Of a DNA stretch of 5,170 nucleotides, positions 1 to 5,170 are shown piece by piece. How positions within the stretch are numbered: position 1 is the first letter of the stretch; the number at the start of each line of letters is the position of its first letter. The translations under genes were made by a program, and so were the position numbers. The notes under the pieces were generated by a model. That model was not told the DNA's origin and made no database searches. It saw nothing but the letters and a program-made list of their open reading frames with translations. Source of the stretch: Gallicola sp. (GTDB lineage: Bacteria > Bacillota > Clostridia > Tissierellales > Peptoniphilaceae); the NCBI GenBank assembly GCA_012798975.1, contig JAAZME010000320.1:1-5170 (forward strand), in the 5' to 3' direction.

Positions 1-542
1 CCCATTCCTGTTGCGTCCATTCGCTCTTTAACAAGAAAATCATGGTCGAAAAAAGTAAGATTTGTGTCCTTTGGCGCTACGATATTGTACCCTGCCAGGA
101 TTTCGTCTTTTCCCAGCTTCTCTACTTTTCCTTCCAGCCAAGGCGTTACGGAAAAATCTGTTTCAAAATCGATCCCGATCACCTGCACTGGAAAAGCGCA
201 GCATCCTGCAGACAATGTTGCCATAAAAACCTGAGGAGACACTTGCTTTACCCCTTCTACTGATTTTACTTTTTCTAATATATCGCTATGAAAATAGAAG
301 CTGTCCGGTTCGCCATTGAGAATCGCCCCTTCTACTTTAGGTTGAGCATCCACAGGCATCACGAGGATATCCGCACCGAGCCTGTCTCTCGTGGAATCCA
401 ATCCGTTTTTCATAGATAATCCGATAAATGCCGCTACAAATAAACTAAAGGAAAGGCAGGTTATCAGGAAAAAAATCCCCAATGATCTGCCTTTCTTCCT
501 TAAGATATTGCTTAGCGGTAATTTTTTTAATAGATTCGGCAT
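1..542 (-). CDS. FtsX/MacB-type ABC transporter permease, N-terminal 180 codons (cut by window edge)
   Basis: The frame is open from an ATG at 542-540 to the left edge with no stop, giving 180 codons that begin MPNLLKKLPLSNILRKK. A basic N-terminus is followed by one strong membrane helix (about residues 21-43). Then comes a predicted extracytoplasmic domain with motifs such as DRLGADILVMP (about 54-64), GEPDSFYF and a CC pair at residues 114-115 (SAGCCAFPVQ). This is the layout of MacB/LolE-type permeases: one helix, a large outer domain, then three C-terminal helices, which lie outside the window. Such proteins couple ATP hydrolysis to mechanical work on an outer-face partner rather than moving solutes through a SsuC-like pore, so they need a different, LolD/MacB-type ATPase, probably encoded further left. 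The start is set by a TAATG overlap with the stop of the upstream lipoprotein gene. GGAGG lies 11 nt upstream, which is rather far, so translational coupling is likely. Family assignment is confident; the function is not known. Confidence 0.85.
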   Translation of the reverse strand, partial: MPNLLKKLPLSNILRKKGRSLGIFFLITCLSFSLFVAAFIGLSMKNGLDSTRDRLGADILVMPVDAQPKVEGAILNGEPDSFYFHSDILEKVKSVEGVKQVSPQVFMATLSAGCCAFPVQVIGIDFETDFSVTPWLEGKVEKLGKDEILAGYNIVAPKDTNLTFFDHDFLVKERMDATGM

Positions 543-1570
543 TAGTCTATCGGCCTCCATACCGCCGTCATAATATCTTCTGTCTTCTTATCTTTATCGA
601 TAAGACCAAATGTTTTATAGTCTTCAATGATATCCTTTAATGAAGTATCCGCCATCTCATTTGTTACTTCCCAATTATAAGAATTCATCATACGTACTGC
701 CTGATCAAAATCTCCGGATGCCCAGTTGTTGTCAAAGAGAAGCTGCGTTGCCTCTTGTGTATTATTTGCAATATAGTTAGAGGATTTTTTAATGGCATTT
801 ACCATTTTTTCTGCAATTAACGGGTTCTCTTTTACAAAGTCTGCATTAAATGCATGAACACAGCAGGGTTCTTTCTTGAAATCTTCGTCATATGTTAAAG
901 AACGAATGATTTTTAATGTTCCATTTTCTACGAATTCCTCTGCAAACTGATCAGAAAAGACCGCTCCTTGGACTTCGCCGTTTTGCATCGCAAGAACTGC
1001 AGCAGATGTTTCTACTTGTTTAAACTGTAATTCAGAAGGATCGATATTATCGTTGCTGAAAAAGCGCATCGCAATATTATGGTCCGAGTTTCCGATTCCG
1101 TCTGGCACAGCTACTGTTTTACCGATTAAATCTTTTGTCGACTCTATTCCAGAATCTGCCAATACATAAAGTGACTTGCAGCCTGTATGAGCCCCCTTTA
1201 AGAACGTCATACTCACACCGTTTACAGTAGGAACGAGGAGTGTTGCAATATGATCTGTCACAAGTTTTACTTTTCCTGTACCTATCGCCTCGACTTTTGC
1301 TTGAGCACTTACGACTTCAACATCGAGTCCTTCTTCTTCGAAATACCCCATGGCTTTGGCAACTCCAGGAGCACTGGTACACAAACCTCCATTATAGCCG
1401 ATAGGAATGGTTTTTCCATACATCGGTTCGTCTTCGATTTTATGATTTTTATCTAACGTTTCGATTTTTGCCGGTTCCGAATTTTGATCGGTGGATACCG
1501 TAGTATTGCAGCCTGCTAATAGCACAATCGCAAGCACTGCCGCTGTTTTTTTCCATATCTTTTTATTCAT
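542..1570 (-). CDS. NMT1/SsuA-like solute-binding lipoprotein, second tandem copy
   Basis: This 342-residue protein is predicted to be a lipid-anchored ABC binding protein on the outer face of the membrane. The signal peptide has lysines at 3, 4, 7 and 8, a hydrophobic core (9-18) and the lipobox LLAGC, with Cys21 as the lipidated residue. The mature part begins with a short polar linker. The type II fold of the nitrate/sulfonate/taurine family follows: GYNGGLCT (58-65), GYFEEEGLDVE (75-85), STKDLIGKTVAVP and a C-terminal segment ending near WRPID. Cysteines C64, C131 and C236-C237 are shared with the neighbouring copy; ordinary SsuA/TauA proteins are not known for such a set. The frame is open for ten more codons upstream, but those overlap the preceding gene. 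They would also put an acidic stretch before the signal peptide. The ATG at 1570 has AGGAG five bases upstream and starts a typical signal peptide, so it was chosen. The stop overlaps the next ATG by one base. The ligand is unknown. Confidence 0.93.
   Translation of the reverse strand: MNKKIWKKTAAVLAIVLLAGCNTTVSTDQNSEPAKIETLDKNHKIEDEPMYGKTIPIGYNGGLCTSAPGVAKAMGYFEEEGLDVEVVSAQAKVEAIGTGKVKLVTDHIATLLVPTVNGVSMTFLKGAHTGCKSLYVLADSGIESTKDLIGKTVAVPDGIGNSDHNIAMRFFSNDNIDPSELQFKQVETSAAVLAMQNGEVQGAVFSDQFAEEFVENGTLKIIRSLTYDEDFKKEPCCVHAFNADFVKENPLIAEKMVNAIKKSSNYIANNTQEATQLLFDNNWASGDFDQAVRMMNSYNWEVTNEMADTSLKDIIEDYKTFGLIDKDKKTEDIMTAVWRPID
542..1570 (-). repeat. Diverged tandem gene duplication, copy B
   Basis: This stretch is a coding duplicate of 1579-2610, in the same orientation and separated by only 8 nt. 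Nucleotide similarity is patchy, with well-preserved blocks such as the one around 701-730 matching about 1740-1770. Third-position changes are spread throughout, so the duplication is old rather than a recent slippage event or an assembly artefact. Confidence 0.8.
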
Positions 1571-1575
1571 AGCTT

Positions 1576-1580
1576 CTCCT
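1576..1580 (-). promoter_or_regulatory. Ribosome binding site fixing the start of the second lipoprotein
   Basis: AGGAG lies five bases before the ATG at 1570 and overlaps the TAG stop (1581-1579) of the upstream lipoprotein gene, reading TAGGAG. It favours the start at 1570 over the longer frame beginning at 1600, and suggests that a ribosome finishing the first copy can re-initiate on the second. Confidence 0.85.
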
Positions 1581-2610
1581 AAATATCCTGTGGACTCCAT
1601 ACTTTTTCCATTAATTCTTCATCGCTTTGATCACTGTTGATCAATCCAAAAGTCTTATAGTCTTTTATAATATCTCTTAGAGCTGTTTCTGCCATATCAT
1701 CTGTTATGATCCAATTGTAGGATTCCATCATTCGAACGGCTTGATCAAAGTCTCCAGATGCCCAGTTGTTATCGAATAATATCTGTGTTGCATCTTCGAT
1801 ATTGTTGGCTATGTATTCGCTTGATTTATTAATTGCTTTTACCATTTTTTCAGCGATAAGAGGATTTTGTTCTACGAAATCTGTATTAAATGCGTGAATA
1901 CAGCAAGGCTCTTGTTTAAAATCTTCATCCCAAGTCAAAGAACGAATTACTTTTAGAGTTCCGTCATTTATAAATTCTTCTGCAAACTGATCGGTTAAGA
2001 CAGCTCCTTGAATTTCTCCGTTTTGCATGGATAAAATACTTGCTGAAGTTTCTACAACCTTAAAATCAACATCTTTTGTATCGATTCCGTCTTGGTGGAA
2101 AAAACGAAGTCCGATGTTATGATCCGATTCTCCGAATCCATTTGGCACGGCAACTGATTTTCCGATTAAATCTTTCGTTGATTCAATTCCAGAGTCCTTT
2201 AATACATATAAAGATTTGCAGCCTGTTTGTGCTCCCTTCAAAAAAGTCATATTTAATCCGTTTATCGTAGGAACCAGCATACTTGAAATATGGTTTGTGC
2301 CCATCACAACTTGGCCTGTTCCGATGGCATCGTTTATAGACTGTGCATTTACAATCTCTACATCCAGTCCTTCTTCTTCAAAATATCCTTGAGCATAAGC
2401 AATCCCTGCAGTTCCTGTACAAAGTCCTCCATTGTATCCGATTTTAATCGACTTTCCATACAATGGTTCATCTTCTATTTTGTGATTTGCATCAACTGTT
2501 TTCTTCTCCGCCGCTTCCGGCTGATCGTTATTTGAAACAGTAGTATTGCATCCTGCTAAAAACACTGTTATCAATAATGCGCTTAATAATAGCCTAAGTT
2601 TTGATTTCAT
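1579..2610 (-). CDS. NMT1/SsuA-like solute-binding lipoprotein, first tandem copy
   Basis: This 343-residue binding protein is predicted to deliver ligand to the permease/ATPase pair encoded just upstream. The signal peptide (K2, K4, R6, hydrophobic core 7-18) ends in the lipobox FLAGC, with Cys21 lipidated. The mature region aligns without a gap to the second copy from about residue 21 to 338, at roughly 70-75% identity by eye. Shared blocks include GYNGGLCT, GYFEEEGLDVE, MTFLKGA-TGCKSLYVL, GIESTKDLIGK, MQNGE-QGAV, EPCC-HAFN and FDNNWASGDFDQAVRMM. Cys64, Cys131 and Cys236-Cys237 are conserved, as are His164 (SDHNI) and His239 beside the CC pair; these may form a thiol or metal site. The ATG has AAGGAG five bases upstream, and the gene starts 11 nt after the DUF4418-like gene. 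Members of this superfamily bind nitrate, sulfonates, taurine, bicarbonate or thiamine precursors. The cysteine set argues against assigning any of these here. Confidence 0.93.
   Translation of the reverse strand: MKSKLRLLLSALLITVFLAGCNTTVSNNDQPEAAEKKTVDANHKIEDEPLYGKSIKIGYNGGLCTGTAGIAYAQGYFEEEGLDVEIVNAQSINDAIGTGQVVMGTNHISSMLVPTINGLNMTFLKGAQTGCKSLYVLKDSGIESTKDLIGKSVAVPNGFGESDHNIGLRFFHQDGIDTKDVDFKVVETSASILSMQNGEIQGAVLTDQFAEEFINDGTLKVIRSLTWDEDFKQEPCCIHAFNTDFVEQNPLIAEKMVKAINKSSEYIANNIEDATQILFDNNWASGDFDQAVRMMESYNWIITDDMAETALRDIIKDYKTFGLINSDQSDEELMEKVWSPQDI
1579..2610 (-). repeat. Diverged tandem gene duplication, copy A
   Basis: This is the partner of the 542-1570 copy. The two proteins align without any internal insertion or deletion across the mature domain. 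Both retain the lipobox and every cysteine, so both appear functional rather than one decaying. Confidence 0.8.
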
Positions 2611-2621
2611 TTTTTCTCCTT

Positions 2622-3023
2622 TTAATTCTTCTTTTTATCCATAAAATTGATAATTCCTAAAACGCCATATATTCCTAATGTCAATAATATAAAGGGCTTC
2701 ATCACTACATTGCAGATCATCTCTGCATGGCCGCAGGTTCCGATTAGAAAAGTTGATACAGCCAGTCCATATAAAGTTAATAAAACATCTGCAAAAGCAG
2801 TTCCTCTGATCATATCCTCTTTTTTAAATAACAATTTGCCCACGCCTGAAATGAGCATAACTACTGCCAATCCTTTTATAGCCTCTGCCGTCCATGTGCA
2901 TTTCATAGGCTTCATTCCTTCTTCTACCGGACAAGGTCCAGCGAAGCTTAACAAGCCGATTAGAATAAGTGCTGCACATATCATCGAAGCTATCGATAGA
3001 ATCTTTTTCTTATTTGTTTTCAT
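2622..3023 (-). CDS. DUF4418-like small integral membrane protein
   Basis: This is a 133-residue membrane protein with about four helices (approximately 8-28, 50-65, 75-95 and 108-127) and lysine-rich ends, suggesting that both termini are cytoplasmic. On that topology the two outer loops hold all the non-helical cysteines. Loop one carries AGPCPVEEGMKPMKCTW (C31, C42) and loop two carries GTCGHAEMIC (C97, H99, C104). The PCP...MKC-W pattern and the small four-helix form fit the DUF4418 family as I remember it; no biochemical role is known to me. The gene sits between an ABC ATPase and the binding proteins, so an accessory role in the same transport process is likely. The ATG at 3023 overlaps the ATPase gene by 14 nt. 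An in-frame TTG at 3032 would add three residues. Neither start has a strong ribosome binding site, which suggests coupling to translation of the ATPase. Confidence 0.82.
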   Translation of the reverse strand: MKTNKKKILSIASMICAALILIGLLSFAGPCPVEEGMKPMKCTWTAEAIKGLAVVMLISGVGKLLFKKEDMIRGTAFADVLLTLYGLAVSTFLIGTCGHAEMICNVVMKPFILLTLGIYGVLGIINFMDKKKN

Positions 3024-3792
3024 TTGTATCAAAGTCCAACTCTTTCATAATTTCTTTTCGATATTCCATAAACTCGTCTGAAACCCGGTTTCTAGGATAG
3101 GGAAGATCTATTTTAAGATCTTTTTTTATCCTGCCGGGATTTGGTGTCATAATCAGTACACGTGTACTCATGTAAATGGCTTCATCTACGTCATGGGTTA
3201 CCATGATCATAATCTGAGGATTCCTTTTTCTCATTTCTAAAAGCTCGTCTTGAATATTCATCCTTGTAAAGGCATCCAGAGCTCCTAGAGGCTCGTCTAA
3301 TAAAAAGACCGGGGGATTATTAATCATAGTACGAATCAGCGCTACCCGCTGAGCCATTCCTCCAGAAAGCTGATGAGGAAAAGAGTCGTGAAACTCTTCT
3401 AGCCCAACCATCTTAATAAGCTTTTCGACTCTTTCTTGAATCTCCTGTTTGTCCTTTTTGCCCTTTAGTCCAAACGCAACATTGTCTTCTACTTTTAACC
3501 ATGGAAATAGGCTGTGTTGCTGGAAAACAAGACCTCGCTTGATTCCCGGTCCCTCTATTCGTTCTTCATCTAGATAAATGCTTCCTGTTGTAGGAACGAT
3601 AAGTCCTGCTATAAGACGGAGTATGGTGGATTTTCCGCAGCCGGAAGGTCCTACGATACTGATAAATTCTCCATCCTCTGCACTGAAATTAATATCATCC
3701 AAGGCATATGTAATCCCATTCGTATCTTTTCGATAAAAGCACTTGGAAATATTTTCGAATTCCAAATGATGTTTTATTGAAGTTTCAGTCAT
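3010..3792 (-). CDS. SsuB/TauB/NrtD-type ABC transporter ATP-binding protein
   Basis: This 260-residue cytoplasmic ATPase powers the adjacent permease. All motifs are intact: Walker A GPSGCGKST (48-56), Q-loop FQQHSLFPW (Gln91), signature LSGGMAQR (132-139), Walker B VFLLDEP (Asp156, Glu157), D-loop ALDA (161-164) and H-loop His190. The FQQ-LFPW Q-loop, the LSGGMAQRVALIR stretch and the TPNPGRI segment near residues 206-212 are typical of the nitrate/sulfonate/taurine branch. An in-frame ATG eight codons upstream (3816) lacks a ribosome binding site and lies wholly inside the permease gene. The ATG at 3792 has AAAGGTG five bases upstream and shares a base with the permease stop in a TAATG overlap, so it was chosen. 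No motif is degraded. The ATPase most plausibly pairs with the SsuC-like permease and not with the MacB-type permease, which normally uses its own ATPase class. Confidence 0.95.
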   Translation of the reverse strand: MTETSIKHHLEFENISKCFYRKDTNGITYALDDINFSAEDGEFISIVGPSGCGKSTILRLIAGLIVPTTGSIYLDEERIEGPGIKRGLVFQQHSLFPWLKVEDNVAFGLKGKKDKQEIQERVEKLIKMVGLEEFHDSFPHQLSGGMAQRVALIRTMINNPPVFLLDEPLGALDAFTRMNIQDELLEMRKRNPQIMIMVTHDVDEAIYMSTRVLIMTPNPGRIKKDLKIDLPYPRNRVSDEFMEYRKEIMKELDFDTNENK

Positions 3793-4817
3793 TAGTTCAC
3801 CTTTCCTTCCTGCCATACAAGAACCCGCTCGCTGATCATATTTAAGATTTTATTTACAACGATAAAGGTTATACAAATCAGGACAATAGCCGCATACATT
3901 TTCGAAAACTCTGCCCATGATTTCTGCCAATTAATATACCATCCCAGTCCCGATTCCACACCGAGCATTTCAGCTAGCAATAGGGCTGTACAAGCAGAAC
4001 TCATCCCTTGCGTCAGACCTTGAAAAATACTCGGTGTTGCTGCAGGAATCGCCACTCGATAGATCAGCTCATTTTCTGTCGCTCCTAATGTTTGGGCAGC
4101 TTGAAAATATTCTCTGTCGATATTAAGTATTCCGGTCATGGTGGAAAGTGTTACTGCAAACCATACCCCGAGGGCAATAATAAATACAGCTCCACCGAAG
4201 AGAGACTTCGCAAGCACCATAACAATCGGAAGCCAGGTAGGTGTTGGAATAGGTCCTAATATTTTCATAAAAGGCTTTATCCAGTAGCTGACTGTTTTAC
4301 TATAACCGCAGAAAACTCCTGTAATGAATCCTAGAAGTGCTCCGATAAAGTACCCTGTAAATAAAAGTTTTAGGGAATTGACTAGAGACTCCCACAAATA
4401 GGCGTAATCGCTGATCGCTGAGTTAAAAACATGATCCACCCATGGAAAGTATGGCATAATCAGCACATTTGATTTAAGGGTTAAGATATCGTATGTTGTA
4501 AGGATTAATAGGACTAGTATATAAAAAGGAGCTTTATATCGCAGTTTTTTATGTAGTCTTTTGTTTTTTAAGGTAATCAGGAAATATATGAAAAATCCGA
4601 GTGTCATAATTCCCATAAATACTCCATAGATATGTGTGTTTTTTTTGCCGGAATAGTTGGGCATATAATAGTACTCCAAGAGAGACAATATCCCCATCAC
4701 TACCGGTAAAAAAGAAATTATATAATCTCTCCGTATCTCTTTTTTTGTTTTCGGACGTTCTTCCATCTCCAGCAGTTCTTCTATCGTCAGCTGGTTGATG
4801 CTTGCTATTTCATCCAT
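3792..4817 (-). CDS. SsuC/TauC-type ABC transporter permease with extended N-terminus
   Basis: This 341-residue membrane permease is expected to form the homodimeric pore of the importer. A charged cytoplasmic leader (1-30, with the acidic run IEELLEMEERP) is followed by helices near 32-49, 62-82 and 98-113. The core domain then has helices near 148-170, 188-206, 209-229, 265-285 and 309-325. The cytoplasmic EAA coupling loop is clear at about 239-262 (FQAAQTLGATENELIYRVAIPAA), as are family hallmarks such as GPIPTPTWLP, GVWF and GMSSACTALLLAEMLG. Typical SsuC/TauC proteins run to about 250-275 residues with one helix before the core. This one carries roughly 70-90 more residues, including two extra predicted helices. 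The start is firm: AAGGAGG lies four bases before the ATG. It is the first gene of the operon, 119 nt downstream of the predicted transcription start, and its stop overlaps the ATPase start. Confidence 0.93.
   Translation of the reverse strand: MDEIASINQLTIEELLEMEERPKTKKEIRRDYIISFLPVVMGILSLLEYYYMPNYSGKKNTHIYGVFMGIMTLGFFIYFLITLKNKRLHKKLRYKAPFYILVLLILTTYDILTLKSNVLIMPYFPWVDHVFNSAISDYAYLWESLVNSLKLLFTGYFIGALLGFITGVFCGYSKTVSYWIKPFMKILGPIPTPTWLPIVMVLAKSLFGGAVFIIALGVWFAVTLSTMTGILNIDREYFQAAQTLGATENELIYRVAIPAATPSIFQGLTQGMSSACTALLLAEMLGVESGLGWYINWQKSWAEFSKMYAAIVLICITFIVVNKILNMISERVLVWQEGKVN
3798..3804 (-). promoter_or_regulatory. Ribosome binding site fixing the ATPase start
   Basis: AAAGGTG lies five bases before the ATG at 3792 and within the last codons of the permease gene. 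It supports the shorter ATPase start. The upstream ATG at 3816 has no purine-rich site at a suitable distance. Confidence 0.75.
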
Positions 4818-4821
4818 TTTC

Positions 4822-4828
4822 CCTCCTT
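4822..4828 (-). promoter_or_regulatory. Ribosome binding site of the permease gene
   Basis: A near-perfect AAGGAGG sits four bases upstream of the permease ATG at 4817. It is the strongest such site in the window and marks the first gene of the operon. Confidence 0.88.
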
Positions 4829-4915
4829 GTTTTCCGGCAATTATTATGCCTGTATTTTCTCTACTTCTATCTCAACTTAATTATGCTCTATTGTATTTCA
4901 TGAAAAAATATAAAA

Positions 4916-4930
4916 AAATACGCTGTATTT
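4916..4930 (-). promoter_or_regulatory. Perfect dyad AAATAC-N3-GTATTT, candidate operator
   Basis: A perfect 6-3-6 inverted repeat begins about six bases downstream of the predicted transcription start, where a bound repressor would block initiation or elongation. It does not match the Fur, MntR, PerR or Rex consensus sequences as I know them, so no regulator is assigned. In RNA it would form a weak AT-rich hairpin followed by a U-rich run, so a leaky attenuator is the alternative reading. Confidence 0.45.
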
Positions 4931-4942
4931 AGATCAGTGTAA

Positions 4943-4971
4943 AGTATAATCTCTTCTATTTTCCTCGTCAA
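4943..4971 (-). promoter_or_regulatory. Predicted sigma-A-type promoter of the transporter operon
   Basis: On the minus strand a TTGACG -35 box (4971-4966) and a TATACT -10 box (4948-4943) are separated by exactly 17 bases. Each hexamer has one mismatch to consensus. Transcription should start near 4936, giving an untranslated leader of about 119 nt before the permease ATG. It lies just downstream of an intrinsic terminator, as expected for an independently started unit. Confidence 0.78.
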
Positions 4972-5010
4972 GATAAAGACAATTTCATCTCGATATCGTT
5001 ATTTTTTACC

Positions 5011-5039
5011 AAAAAAACAGCCTTCTCTGTTTAAGGCTG
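5011..5039 (-). terminator. Intrinsic (Rho-independent) terminator, minus strand
   Basis: On the minus strand a perfect 7-bp stem, CAGCCTT with AAGGCTG, encloses an 8-base loop and is followed directly by seven T residues (5017-5011). There is no T-run on the other side, so it acts on leftward transcripts only. It would end a transcript entering from beyond 5039 and insulate the operon promoter. It could also act as an attenuator if transcription from further right can read into the operon. Confidence 0.88.
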
Positions 5040-5070
5040 CTGCTTCATGTTCCGATTCCTTTGTCGTCTT

Positions 5071-5093
5071 ATAACAGGGATACGTTCTGTTAT
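5071..5093. repeat. Perfect 7-bp inverted repeat ATAACAG-N9-CTGTTAT
   Basis: Perfect arms at 5071-5077 and 5087-5093 enclose a 9-base loop, about 30 bases upstream of the intrinsic terminator on the minus strand. It could be a protein-binding dyad or a hairpin in an RNA leader. Read rightward it is followed by a short T-run, which makes a weak plus-strand terminator another possibility. None of these is settled by sequence alone. Confidence 0.4.
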
Positions 5094-5170
5094 TTTTGAA
5101 ATTCGAGTCTCTCCTTTCTATTAATACACTATCTTTTTTGATATATATATAGAGAGTTTTTCTTACTTTC

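Larger units (their letters stand above)
4818..5170. other. Gene-free leader region, 353 bases
   Basis: No credible gene of normal size is present on either strand. On the minus strand, in transcription order, it holds an AT-repeat stretch (5141-5151) and a lone AAAGGAGAG motif with no ATG, GTG or TTG behind it (5109-5117). These are followed by a 7-bp dyad (5071-5093), an intrinsic terminator (5011-5039), the operon promoter (4943-4971) and a dyad (4916-4930). After that come a small TTTCATGAAA palindrome (4896-4905) and the permease ribosome binding site. The part right of about 5011 probably ends a transcription unit that begins outside the window, or is a short leader or small-RNA unit. 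Confidence 0.7.

Noticed and set aside
42..573. Plus-strand open frames opposite the FtsX-type permease
   Set aside because: The minus strand here is open across its whole length and encodes a coherent permease N-terminus joined to the upstream gene by a TAATG overlap. The plus-strand frames have no such support.
2647..3081. Plus-strand open frame of 144 codons opposite the DUF4418-like gene
   Set aside because: It is antisense to a gene with clear membrane topology, a family-like cysteine pattern and operon context. It has no ribosome binding site and no recognisable domain.
4836..4850. GGCA-N7-TGCC mini-hairpin just upstream of the permease ribosome binding site
   Set aside because: The arms are only four base pairs with a mismatch beyond, which is too weak to claim as a regulatory structure.
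4945..4950. TATAAT on the plus strand as a rightward -10 box
   Set aside because: The six bases 17 nt upstream read GCTGTA, which is not a -35 element, and no rightward gene follows. The same stretch fits a minus-strand promoter much better.
4971..4989. Possible Fur box near GATAAAGACAATTTCATC
   Set aside because: Only the left half resembles the GATAAT hexamer pattern; the right half has almost no matches to the 19-bp consensus, so it was not annotated despite the possible iron link.
5141..5151. Short AT dinucleotide run
   Set aside because: It is only about five repeat units in AT-rich intergenic DNA, with no sign of function beyond base composition.

Overview
The window reads as an AT-rich, low-GC Gram-positive (Firmicutes, probably clostridial) chromosome. 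The evidence is strong AGGAGG-type ribosome binding sites, a sigma-A-like promoter, two lipoprotein-type solute-binding proteins with LAGC lipoboxes, and tightly packed co-directional genes. Species cannot be named from the sequence. Every gene is on the minus strand, so the operon is read from right to left.

Layout in transcription order. Positions 5170-4818 are a gene-free leader of 353 bases. It contains a perfect intrinsic terminator (5011-5039), a good promoter (4943-4971) and a perfect dyad just downstream of the predicted transcription start (4916-4930). Then follow: an SsuC/TauC-type ABC permease with an extended N-terminus (3792-4817); an SsuB/TauB-type ATPase (3010-3792); a small four-helix DUF4418-like membrane protein (2622-3023); two tandem, paralogous NMT1/SsuA-like lipoproteins (1579-2610 and 542-1570); and the first 180 codons of a FtsX/MacB-type permease that runs off the left edge (1-542). 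Gaps are at most 11 nt. Two junctions are TAATG stop/start overlaps, so this is almost certainly one operon that continues past position 1.

How the genes may work together. Permease, ATPase and lipoproteins make a complete importer of the nitrate/sulfonate/taurine architecture. Two additions are atypical of a sulfonate importer: the DUF4418-like protein and the MacB-type permease. Cysteines recur at places predicted to face outside. There are four invariant ones in both binding proteins (C64, C131, C236-C237), four in the outer loops of the DUF4418-like protein, and a CC pair in the extracellular domain of the MacB-type permease. This points to a thiol-reactive or metal-related substrate, or to thiol redox chemistry, rather than to a sulfonate. 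That is an inference. From memory, FtsX-type permeases with such a CC motif occur beside DUF2318 proteins in P19-type iron-uptake loci, but no iron gene is visible here and the substrate remains unknown.
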